From NCBI GenBank assembly GCA_964007475.1, contig OZ023275.1:124001-188000 (forward strand): 64,000 nucleotides of DNA, written 5' to 3'. This document shows, one piece after another, positions 45,964 through 57,680 of this stretch (positions are counted from its first letter, which is position 1; every line of letters starts with the position of its first letter). The DNA is from Hybos culiciformis (lineage: Eukaryota > Arthropoda > Insecta > Diptera > Hybotidae). The notes under the pieces are model-generated. The model was not told the origin of the DNA, ran no database searches, and saw nothing but the letters and a program-made list of their open reading frames with translations. Made by a program: the position numbers and the translations under genes.

Positions 45964-48900
45964 TTAATCAATGACTACAGCCCACGGATGTTCTACTTTT
46001 CCGTATTGAATATCTGTAAGACAATTTCGAATTTCTTCGAAAACTGGTTTTTCTTGTTCCATTGTGGGGATAAATAAATCATCTCCCATGTAATTGATTC
46101 TATTAACCGGACTAACAATGCATGCTGTTCCAGCACCAAATAATTCTAGCAGCTGAAATAAAAAAAAAAGATTACTTAAATTGTATGGCTTTTAAAATAG
46201 TATTTTTATTAACTTACCCTATCTTGCTTTAGTAACTCGCAAACCATTGGCATTGTGAATGTCCCTTCGCGTACTTTAAATTTACCCCATTGTCGGGCTA
46301 AGCCTAAAATAGAATCCCTTGTGATTCCTGGTAAAATTAAGCCATTCAATGGTGGTGTTATTAATTCTTTTTCACCGTCATCATTTATATAAAACATGAA
46401 AATATTCATTGTACCAACTTCTGTTAACTGATGATCATCACCGTACAACCAAAGAACTTGTTGCAAACCTTTACTAGCCGCTTCCTTTTGTACTCGGATT
46501 GTAGGAGCATAATTTGAACCCATTTTCCGATCTCCGCAACCACCTGGCCAAGCCCTGACAAATCTTGGATCTGCTAATAAGGAAACAGCTCCTGATGAAT
46601 TTGATTTAAAATAACTTCCAACTGGACTTAGAATAGTGTACAACAAAGCTGATTCTGATGATGCAACACCTAATGTTGGATCAATACCAATCAATGTAGG
46701 ACGTACATATAAACTAGCTGATTCAGTATGTGGTACCCATTCTTGATCAATTGAAATTAATCTACCTAAACATTTGATATATTCTTTTCCTTCGAATGAA
46801 GGTAAGCCAGAACGTTTTGCTGATAAATTCATTCGTTGCATATTCATGTCAGGACGGAATATTCTAATGCGACCATCAACTCCACGATAAGCTTTCATAC
46901 CTTCAAAGAGCTGAAATCAAAAGATTATTATTATTAAAATTTTTTATTATCTATTTTTAATACAAAATATTTAATTAGATATTTAAATAGATAATAAAAA
47001 TATTGTTTAATAAATAAATTGTTTATTTAAAAACAATCAGACCCCTCACGATTTTACAATTTAGTTTTGTTTTTCTTATCAAACTTATTATTTTTAAATT
47101 TCTTATTAAAAATACCAATTAATTATACATACTTATCATTATATTAATGTCAACTTAAAGGTATTATACAATTGAGTATGAGAAATAAAAAAAAATCTAT
47201 TTTCAAGTGCGGGATTTGTTATTTATTGGTTATAAAATTAAGTGGTGGCATTTTGATTTCTTGAATTAGGATAGAAACAATAAAAAAAAAAAAATCTTAT
47301 CAATTTGAATGCTGTACAGGGGGCTTGAACTGATAACGCAGAGATTACAAATATTTTCTTTATTCATCCAGCCAGTAAATCAATTGAATACACAAATGAC
47401 GTAAATTATAAAACATATTTGCAAAAAACAAACAAAAATTATCTGATTTAATGGAAATTGCAATGCAATAATATGTACATTTAGTTGAGACATTATAAGT
47501 ACGAATATTATGCAAGTTATAAATTCTATAATTTTACATCATTGAAAAAAAAAGTTTTTTTTTCTGACATAGTTTCAGTTTTAATAAAATAAAAAAAATC
47601 ACAGAAGTGCGTCAATATTACTGAAAGGTAAATCAAAATTATATACACAGTAATTTTATCAAACGATATTTTTTCAATTTTGAACGACTTAATTTTACAA
47701 AAATCAAAATTTGAACATTAATTAATTAATAATTTTTTAGCAAACTTTTCTTTAATTTATTGAAATAAAAACAAATAATTAGATATGGCTATTAAAAATA
47801 TAATGCAAATCATTCTTTAATAGCTTTCAATTTGACCTGACCAGATAACAAAATTATTAATTATATATGTAGAAATAAAAAGAATTCTTTTTCAAGAACA
47901 TAGTGACAATTTTTAAACAAAATTTTGTTTTTTATTTTAATTATAATAAGCAATACTTATTTAATTAAATATACATAAAATATGTAAAAAATATTTTGTT
48001 TTTGAGTCTTTTTGTTCTAAAAAAGATTGCGATTAATAAATTTTGTTTTTTTGTTAAGTTGTTGATGAAAAATTTAAAACATTATTTATAAAGTTTGTAA
48101 ATAATAATAACTTTTAAAAAAAATCCCATCTTTAATTAATGTTTATTACGGAAATATCTTACTTGCAAAAAAAATAAAAATTATTGCTATTAGATAGCTA
48201 CGTCTTTTGAATTTGCTTAGATTTTCATCTTTGGAGCAGAATGCAATTTAAAAAACTGAGTTGAAAACTAAGTTTATGTATATTTAACTACAACAAATTA
48301 TTATATTTATAAAAAAGTGCAAATAGATAATAATAATAATTTGTTTAAAGCAAGAAATTTAGTTCTAAGTTTTATGAAACATTCATTTACTACTTTGAAA
48401 ACTTATTTAGTTATGATGTAAAGTAAATGATGCAAATTATAGAATGTATACACTATTAATATTTTGATCCATTTTTGTTTCTCAATTTGTAATCTACAAA
48501 AAAGAAATCTCACCTCAATTGCATAATGTAAGACTTTAGCAGCTGGGTGCATAACTAAATTTTCCAATGGTGTAATTTCTGGTCTTTGCCATCCCCCCAA
48601 ACCTTTATAATAGAATACTTTCATCATATGATCAGTGAAATGCTTTCCAAATCCTAAATCATCAGCATCTGGTTTTGGCTGTAATTGAGCTGGTGATGCC
48701 AATCTAACACTTAAATTTGATGACTGAAAATGAAGAAAGAAAACAACATATTAAATTATAAAGTTACTGTTGTAGACATAATAATAATGCACAGGTACAT
48801 GAATTCAATTCATTATAGTTTAGAGTTTATATAAACATACCTCAAATTGTTGTCCTATATCAGGATCATGCTCAACCTGTTCTGCTAATTGACCATAATG

Positions 48901-49062
48901 TGGTGGTACGCGAGCAATTGGAACATGTTCTTCTTCTTCTCTTAATTTTTGATTAGCAATCGTACCAGTAGAAGCTTGAGCTTTTAAACTGCACAAGCGT
49001 GATTGCAATTGAATGTAATGACGAAGTTTGTGTTGGTTTATCAACACTCGACGACAAAGTTC
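45964..49062 (-). CDS. BCAT: Branched-chain-amino-acid aminotransferase, copy 2 (first exon not found)
   Basis: Exons 49062-48841, 48723-48514, 46910-46218 and 46152-45964, all phase-0 GT-AG junctions, give 437 residues to TAA. The first of these begins GAACTTTGT directly after a CAG acceptor with no in-frame ATG, so a start exon lies further right. Motifs parallel copy 1: [23 protein letters not shown] lysine in [30 protein letters not shown] and FGAGTAC followed by xVSP. The second Cys of the mammalian CxxC is again Ser. The two coding parts split by intron 35374-35465 in copy 1 form one continuous 693-bp exon here. Same strand and layout as copy 1, so a tandem duplication; divergence (especially N-termini) suggests it is old. 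Confidence 0.94.
46911..48513. other. BCAT copy 2 intron
   Basis: 1.6-kb AT-rich intron. A tRNA B-box-like string occurs near 47333 but no tRNA fold was found. Confidence 0.5.
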
Positions 49063-52000
49063 CTGAAAATAAATTATTTACATATATTAAGTTTATCATT
49101 TCTAAATAAAAATATTATTCAAAGCTTTTTTTTTAATTGAAATTGTAATGTTTACAAAACTTTTTTTTTTCTTTGTAAATAAACCTATTATTAAGTGTTT
49201 TGTTTTTCCTGAGTGCAGTTTACGTGATTGTTGTTAACGTGATGACTGCGGCACGTGTTAATTTGTTTACATTAAAATACAGATTTATATGTTTTTTAAT
49301 CCAGGTTCTATAATGATCTTAAGCTAGTGTTCTGAAGAAAATATGAAAAATAAATAAAGTAATGTGATTTACAATTAATTATCTATAGCTATTGATATAA
49401 TAGTTTGTTTAAAAAAAACTATTCATATTGCTGACCACAATAAAAGTATAATTTTTCATAATAATTATATAATCAACAAGTTGCAAAAATTTGATACACC
49501 TTTATTAGGAAAATTCTTATTTAAAAGTATTAATGATACTAAATAAAATATTTAGTTAATTGGCCTCGTTTTAACATAAAGACAATATTTAATTTATATT
49601 TTGAATTACATTTACATATCTTATGAAAACTTTGAACTTCTTACGTAGACATTTTATCGTTTTTTATTTCTTCTTCTGTTCTTTAATTTATGTTAATGTT
49701 TTAATTAAAGTTAAATTTAAATGCAATTTTTATTAAATCGCAATTCCATTTTGAACCTTAATTGAAATTTTTAAAATTTTTTTGGTTTTATCTATCTTCA
49801 ATAATGAACTGTGAATAAATTATGTAGAGAAGAAAATTTTCACTAAATCGAACAGAATAATTCAAAGGAAACAATTAATTACAAACTATTAATAATCAAA
49901 ATAATTTTAATCAAATTCTATTATAATAATAGTGTGAGTGAGGAAAATAATAATAATATGAGTTAACGTAATAAAATAGTACGGTATATATATTATTTTT
50001 TGGTATATTTAATATTTAAATTAAATTATTTTGAAATGAAATGTCGAGTTAAATCATAAAATATATTTTATTTGACATTTTATTGTAATAAATTTATAAA
50101 TAATCACAGGAAAATATAAATTTTGTTAAATTTAGTGAATATTAATTTGATAAGACAGCTAAAATTTTTTGTTTTTTAAATTCATTACCAATAAAATATT
50201 CATTTATTTGATTTTATTATAAATATTATAATCATATTACTATATAACACGTCTAAAAAAGAAAAAAAATTGAAAGTTATTTTATAAATAGAAAATTTTT
50301 GATCTCAATATCTAAATAGTGTCTGTATTAAAAAAGCAACATACATAAATCAATAAGAATTTTGATAAAATTACTTTTTTTTTATATATTATGTACTTTT
50401 TTATATACTACTATCATGATAGTGTAGTATGGAAAATAATAGAGTATAGAATAATATAGAATTTAGTTCAAGCAATAAATAAAATATTTTTTTTTATTCA
50501 GCTTTCAGAGCTTTTAAGCTAATAAATTAACGTGTCATTACAGTTTTAGATTCTATTATTAAAAAAAAATAAAAATATTTTTTGTAGTTGTCAAGAGTGT
50601 TTCGCCTTTTCTTTAATATAATATAACTATTTTATTTTTTTGAAATAAAATTTAATCAGTTTATTTTTTTTAAATTTATTATTTTAAAAGTTGTATAATA
50701 TACACTTTAATTTTGTTTTTGTCAATATTTTGGTGTAAACAATAACAAATTTCTATATTTCTAAGTTTATTATAATACTATTTATAAATCAAACAGGACA
50801 AAGTGTTTAATTTAAAATCAACAGAATATAAACATAAATATAATTGAATTTATGTGTATTTGGTTAAATTCTAGTTAAAGGATCAACTAACAATAATTGA
50901 TAACCTCTTTTGCAAGAAAGTGATGAAATATTTTAATTTTTTTTCTCAGATTATTTAAATTATATTTTATTAATTTAACATTTCTTATTTTTTATTCAAA
51001 AAATGTATATGAAATACATAATTTTTGATTAAGTCTGCGGAAATATTAAGAAAAAAAAAAAACTACTACTACCTAATTTTTTATGCAAAAAATTTGAATA
51101 AAAAAAAAATCTAATTTTAAACAACTTTTTTTTTGTGATATAAATTTTCTGATGAAATAGTTTTTTAAAATTTTATTAGATTAAATAATAATTTTTGAAA
51201 TTTTTCACAGCAGATAAAAAAAAAATTTCAATGATAACACTAAATTGAGTACAATCATAATTTATATTGTCTTGGTCTCGTTGTCATCTTGTTTATAATC
51301 GAAATTTATATTTATAAATAAAACAAAAAAAAAATTCACTCAATTCTACCCACTCGCCCTTAAACTTGGAATTATTTGTGTGTTTTTCAGTGTATAGAAC
51401 TCAAAATTTGATTCATTTTATTTCTATTATATATGTATATATAGTTTTTGATTTAGTAAATTTAATAAATCACATAGATTTTATTCTTTGATTTAAAAAT
51501 ATACTTTAAGAAGATGAAAAAAAAAAATTTTATTTTATTTTTTATGAACATTTCTAAAAATAATTTTATGAGAAGAAACAAATTTATTAAAGCAATTTGA
51601 ATAAAATTTTGATAAAATTATTTATTTCTTTTTTTTTTAGTGACTTAAAAAATTGTGCAATTTAAAAAAAAAAACAAAAAAAGTAATAATAATAACTATT
51701 TTATGAGTTTGAATTATACGTGAAAAATAAATTATCTACATATTATATCTACATTATTGTAATATTTTGGAATAATAATATTTCTAGTTCAAGTAATTTT
51801 AGTCAAGTTTTTTTTTTTTTTAATTTTCGACTAATAATAATGACTGCAATTTATAGGAAAACCTATGTATATTGAAGTCATAAGATATTTTTCTAACAAA
51901 ATTACTTAAAAAAATATTACAATTAACATAATGTATTTAATTAATATAATAATGAATTTATTGTATTAAAAATAACAAAAAATTTATTTTCACATAATTG

Positions 52001-55000
52001 TTTTTCTCAAAAGGTTAATTATCAAAGAAGTTCTCTAGTGGAAATAAACTTGATTTATAATTTTTCTATTATGTGCAGCTTGTCGAAGATAAAATATGTA
52101 CTGTATTTTTCAATTTGCCTGTGGCATATAAGATTGATCAACTGATGTCACTTTTGATACAAAATGTCATCATCTCATTATGTTATTCGTTGAAGACGCG
52201 GTCCTTAGACAATTCTATATATTCAAAATTACTTTAAAATATTATTAAAAAAAATAATTAAATTAATTTAATTTTTATTTATTTATAAACCGCAAGTAAG
52301 TATGTGCTTTTTTTAATTAAAATAAATTCAAACCAATTCGTTGCCGCGCGAAAAGAATTGAAAAAAGAAAATAGAAATTAAGAATTTAAAATTATAAGCA
52401 TAAATTTAATGTTTGTATATATATAAATGTGGTGTGTTCATAGTTTTGACATTTTTTAAGGAATTTTTTTAATGTTTTTTCGGACTTTTTTGATACATAT
52501 TTTATTTTGAAATTGGGGTCACAAATGATCGGTATTTTCTATCAAAATCTAATTTCTTCCTTGTCAAGTTTTGTAAACATTTTTTAACATTTCAATTTAA
52601 CATTTCTTTAACATTTAATTTTAACATTTTCTTTTTATTTTTACCTTTGAACCAAGAACCATAATTGAATTTATTTATTTATAAAAATATTTATATTAAA
52701 ATAAATTAAAAAACTTTTTTTTTTATTCTTTTTTTTTAATAATCACAGTTTTTGAATTTCAAATTTTTTTTTTTCCAAATTTTTATTGAAAAAAAGAACA
52801 ATGTCTTTAGAATGTTTTTTATTAGAGAGAGTTCAGCAGAAACAATATCGATGAAACAATATAATAATAATTTCGATATTTTTTTTTGTGTTCTAGTCCT
52901 TTGTTAGAAAAATTTAATTTTGATTATTTATAATAATTTTTAATTTATTTTTGTGTTTAAATAGAAAACAACTTTACTATTTTAGCTTCACAGAAGAACT
53001 AATTTAAAATAGTATTTGATCGGAGAATTTATTAACGAGAAAATACTTGGACAAAAATGAAAAAAGAAGCTTTTGATATTTTTTTTTTTAAAGCTTTCTT
53101 TTCGCGAAAATATTTTGATCGCTAATTATTTTTATTTTTTATTATTTTCAAATTTTCTTGTTTTTTATTTTAAATAGGAAAAAAAAACTTCGTATGACGA
53201 AAATCAAATAAATTTTCAATTTAAAAAAAAAAAAAAAAAACAACAAATAATAATAAAATAAAAATTGTGGAAAAACAAATTAAGAGAATAATAAAAAAAA
53301 GATTTCTATTGCTTTTATTTATTTTTATCACGATTTAAAAATATATATATAGTATAATATAATTTATAATTATGATAGTCTAATATGAAATTTATTAATT
53401 CGGACTTCCTATTTCTTTTACGTCTGTACCATCCAGGAATTCGATTAAAACTGAGTGCTGATTAAATTAAAATTTTTTTTTTCTTATTGAAAAGGTATTT
53501 ATTCTTGTTGTTGCGTTGCTGCTTTCATATATTTGTATTTGTGGTAAACATTTTTTTTTTGGTTTTCACATACATGGTATAGTAAAAAGTATGAATTAAA
53601 AATTTTCTTCAATTATGGTTTTATAATAAAAAAAAATTGTTTTTTTTTTCAGGTAGATTTAGAAAATCATTCATTTCGTGGGAATTTTATTAAAAAAAAA
53701 ATAAACAAAAAATGAGAAGAAAAATAAAACCAATCTATAAAGGATCAAAATGAGAAAAATTTATGGTATTTTCTTTTGACTAACTATGACTTGACTACCT
53801 GTTTATTAGTTCAACATTTTGGTACATCAAGAAGAGAGTATTATTTTATTTTATCCATTATTATACTTTTTTGCAACAATTATCAGAAAAAAATGTATTT
53901 TAACACAAATCATATAAGATAATTCAATTCATATGAATTACAATATTCAATAGAGGCGAATCTAAATCCGCAAAAGATGCCGCTCAAATTGTTTAGATTT
54001 TAGATAGTTTTAAGAATGTATTATTCTGTACTATTGTATTCTACAGTATTCTGTATACGATATTATATTATTTTAATTTATATTTCAGTAGTACAGGCTG
54101 TTTTCCTCCTAAAAAAAATTTCTTCTGATCGATCGACATTATTAGTGAAAAGGGAATTTTTTTTTTAACATCACTACTCCGTACACGGAAAAAATTATAT
54201 CATAATCAAAATTTATATTTCAACTGCACATAGCACATAAATATTTATCATTTTAGTGTTATCTGTGCGTGAATCAATCAAAAACTTCGATTATTATTTT
54301 TATAAAATATTAAGTACGAAAAAAACCCAATTTCAAAGTAAGAAAAGCTAAAATTATTTAAAAATAATAGAAATTATCTAATTGCCGCAATAATTTTTCC
54401 TAAAATAATATATTTCTTTTAATTTTTAATTGCGATTTTTATTATTAACTTAATTACATATTATTATTATCGATTGAATCTCTTTTTGTAATAAATTGTG
54501 CGATATCGAAATTTTGATTTGAATTAGTAGTATCAGTTCAGTAACAATTCAGGATTTGAGAAAAAAATAGCACAGAAATTTTTTAATTGGTGTCGTTATG
54601 CGATTAAAGAGTGCTATAATTTTATTAACATTTTACTAATCTATATATAATAGGTAATATAAATAATTATAGGTATATAATATTACATTTTTCACACTTA
54701 TCATATTTAAAAACAATATTTTTTTTTAATTATCTATCATAGTAATTCTAATATTGCGTCAGCATATATAACGATCAGCAACGTTTAATTTGATTTCTTC
54801 TTTTTTTTTTTTTTTTTTTCAAAAATGAATTTTCATTTTAAATTTTACTGATAATAAATCAAAATTATTTTTAACGCAGCCGCCGTCAGGAGAATATTTG
54901 TTTTAAAAATTTGCGTAATAATATAAATTTGATTATTCATTCACTTAAATGTTTCGTCATTGACCTCACATAGATTAAAAACCTTAATACTTTTTTCCAT

Positions 55001-55366
55001 AGGTTTAAGATTTTCAAATTCAATCATCATATAATCATACAATATGTAATTTCGTTTATATTTTTTGGTTTTTAAAATTTTTTAAAGTTTCAAATGAAAT
55101 AAAGCTGAAATGTTTGGAATTTTAATTAAGTTTTATTAACGTCACTGGATATTTTCTTCAAAAAATATAAAATTGGAAAAACTATATAAATTTAAAACTT
55201 AAGAGTAATGAAAGATTAAAATTTAAATAAAGTTGGCGGTTAAAACGAGCTAAAAATTTTAACTCATTAAGCTCATTTTTGAATGTACTAAAACAATATG
55301 TAACAAATAAAAATAATAATAACTTTATTGAAATTAAATCTGCGGTGCTTTAAAAATTAAAAATTA
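49063..55366. other. BCAT copy 2 upstream, gene-poor AT-rich DNA
   Basis: 6.3 kb rich in poly-T/poly-A runs. It should contain the BCAT copy 2 start exon and promoter, which I could not identify. One open plus-strand stretch (about 52079-52236) sits after a possible acceptor (GTGCAG), and a perfect plus-strand donor (GTAAGTATG) lies near 52295. These may mark an unrecognised transcript but are not enough for a call. Confidence 0.4.
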
Positions 55367-55712
55367 GAGCCCGTTCCCAAACTGAGACTATTTTAAATCG
55401 TAAAATATACCTTTTCTGCTAAAGAAAATTCCTTTTTTTCAGAAATTGAAATAGGCTTGACATTTATAGTACGTTCCATAAGTCTCGGGTACCCTCTACA
55501 CAGGACAATACCTCAGGCCTGTGACAAATTTACTTTTGGAACGACAAAATCTGACAGCTAAGTCCGATGATTGAGACAATTTCTGCAAAAATTCGTTCCA
55601 AAATGCTACTCTACCACAAAACTTCTGCAAAGGGAAATTTTAAAATTTTCCATAACAAACTCAGTTCTGGGCGTACTTTTTAGTGCATTTTTTTCTAACA
55701 AATAATAACAAA

Positions 55713-56400
55713 ATGGGTAAGTAAAATTATATTTTTAATAAAAAAAAAATTAATTAATTAATAATTAATATTTATTTTCAGAAAATATTAATGAAAATTA
55801 TGAAATAATAATTCCAGATTACACAGGTAGGTCTTACTGCTAATTTTTTATCATAAATTTTATTTTTAATCATTTTTTTTTTGCCGATATACTGCCGTTT
55901 CCTTGAAACTCTCAGAATGGGCTGCCAATTGGAGGGGGGGGGTAGAGGCAGTGCCCAAACTCCCAAAACTGAAATTAGTTCTTTGAGCAAATGCCCCGTT
56001 TCGGAGATAGGGCCCCCCAAAGTTTTCACACATTTTTGTAAGGAACATTTTTTTTTGTGTCCGATTTGCCCTATTTTTGGGTAGGTAATAGAGGCGGTCC
56101 CTAAAATGTTAAATCCGAAACGGTTTTTGCGGGAGGGCCCCCATTTCGGAGTTATGGACCTTCAAAATTTTCATACGTTACTTCATACGTTTTTTAAACA
56201 TTTTTTTTTTTAATCATATTTTTTTATTTTATTTTAGAAGAAATCATTTCAACATCTCAGATCCTGAAGCTGAAGGAAGAAATGGGGGCTGCTGCGATGT
56301 TTTTATTATTAACACAAAAATGTTTTTTAAAAAAATATTATAAATTAAAAAAAAAAAAAAATATACTTACAAAAAAATTTATATACCGGGTTTTTTTTTA
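55713..56400 (+). pseudogene. Transposase-like mini-exons in the TIR element
   Basis: Mini-exons 55713-55716 (ATGG), 55782-55826 and 56238 onward join in phase 1 by GT-AG to read MENINENYEIIIPDY, then EEIISTSQILKLKEEMGAAA, then a Leu-rich and Lys-rich stretch (MFLLLTQKCFLKKYYK). Harbinger transposases often begin with a short acidic segment, a Leu-rich stretch and basic residues, so this may be the surviving 5' end of one. No DDE catalytic domain is present. It could also be chance. Confidence 0.38.
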
Positions 56401-56562
56401 CACTTTGATTTTCAGTTTACATTTTACTAGCTAGGTATTCTCACTTCCTTTATGATATTCCATAATGCATAAAATTTCTCATGTATTTTGTTGGTATTTT
56501 TTGGCACTTGTGTAATAATTGTAAATTAACAACAAAATATTGGAAAAAAATTATGGGCAAGT

Positions 56563-56813
56563 CTACGGCGGAGAATCTGATAATAGATTATTGTAGAAAT
56601 CGACGAAATAAGACGAAAAGATTAAATAAAAATTTGCGATATCTCGCTTAGTTTTCAAGATATCAAACATTTTATTCAGTTAAATATAAATTCATAAAAA
56701 CCAGTTTATATTGTGATATCTCGAAAACTAAGCGAGATATCGAAAATTTTTATTTCATCTTTTCGTCTTATTCCGTCGAGTTCCACAAGAATCCATTACC
56801 AAATCCGCCGTAG
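56563..56813. mobile_element. Nested hairpin MITE
   Basis: 251 bp with ~98-bp imperfect inverted arms starting CTACGGCGGA and ending TCCGCCGTAG. Inner matching blocks include AATAAGACGAAAAG and GATATCTCGCTTAGTTTTC. Lies within the Harbinger-like element. The target duplication is unclear. Confidence 0.78.
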
Positions 56814-57680
56814 GTATCCTAAAAGACACAAATCATGAAAAAAAAAAATTAATAAACTTCGTAAAGGGAGAACGGCAACATAAATTAGCATAATGTTAAT
56901 AAGACATCAGCTGCTTGTAATTATTTGCATATACTTTAAATATTTGTTCACCAAATGCATGTAACCAATTTCCAAAATAGAAATACTTGGTGAATCACTA
57001 GTCAATAGGGAGTAAAAATTCATGTTGAAGTGTAAACTAACACATTCACTCAATTTTGTTCATGAATTTTAATAGTTTTTATGTGTTTAGCTTAAAAACA
57101 TTAAAAAATAAAAAAGAATTTTAGCTATTTCATTAAATTTGTATTTCATTAAGCAAAATATAAGCAAATTATTAATAAATATACAAATTAATCTTCAAAA
57201 TCTGAAAACAACAAATGTCAAATTTTTTAACGATGCGCATATAAAATTTGTTAAGGTATATGATTTTAAAATTAAAATGGTGGCAATACCCTGTGCATAG
57301 GACTTTGCAGAAGGTATTGGTAGGACTTTGCAGAAAAGGGAAATCTTGTGTGGAGGGTACCCGGACTTATGGAACGTACTATTAATCTGTATCATCTGCA
57401 ACGTCTGCTTAAATTTTCAATTTTTTGTTTTTTTTTAAAAATGAGGTGCACTAAAAAGTACACCTATAAACTGAGTTTGTTATGGGAAATTTAAAATTTC
57501 CCTTTGCAGATTTTTAAAATATAAAACATCATTTCGGAACGATTTTTACGTCAAAAAATCTTGATTTGTAAAATAATTGTAAAATAACAGCTGTAAAATC
57601 GTGTCGTTCCAAAACTAGAAATTCTAGAAATTAAAAAAAATTTTCAGCTTCTAAAATAGTCTCAGTTTGGGAACGAGCTC

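Larger units (their letters stand above)
55367..57680. mobile_element. Harbinger-like TIR element with TTA target duplication
   Basis: 2314 bp bounded by inverted repeats GAGCCCGTTCCCAAACTGAG at left and, in reverse complement, GAGCTCGTTCCCAAACTGAG at right. They match over about 29 bp to ...ACTATTTTA, with TTA on both outer flanks (55364-55366, 57681-57683). A 3-bp TWA duplication is the PIF/Harbinger hallmark. Inner inverted blocks include ACGTTCCATAAGTC (about 55472 and 57365) and TCTGCAAAGGGAAAT (about 55624 and 57500). Small coding exons at 55713-56400 and a nested hairpin at 56563-56813 lie inside. Confidence 0.72.

Noticed and set aside
47280..47400. tRNA-like B-box string near 47333 on the minus strand (AGTTCAAGCC)
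   Set aside because: The T-arm does not pair and no acceptor or anticodon arm could be drawn; at most a SINE relic.
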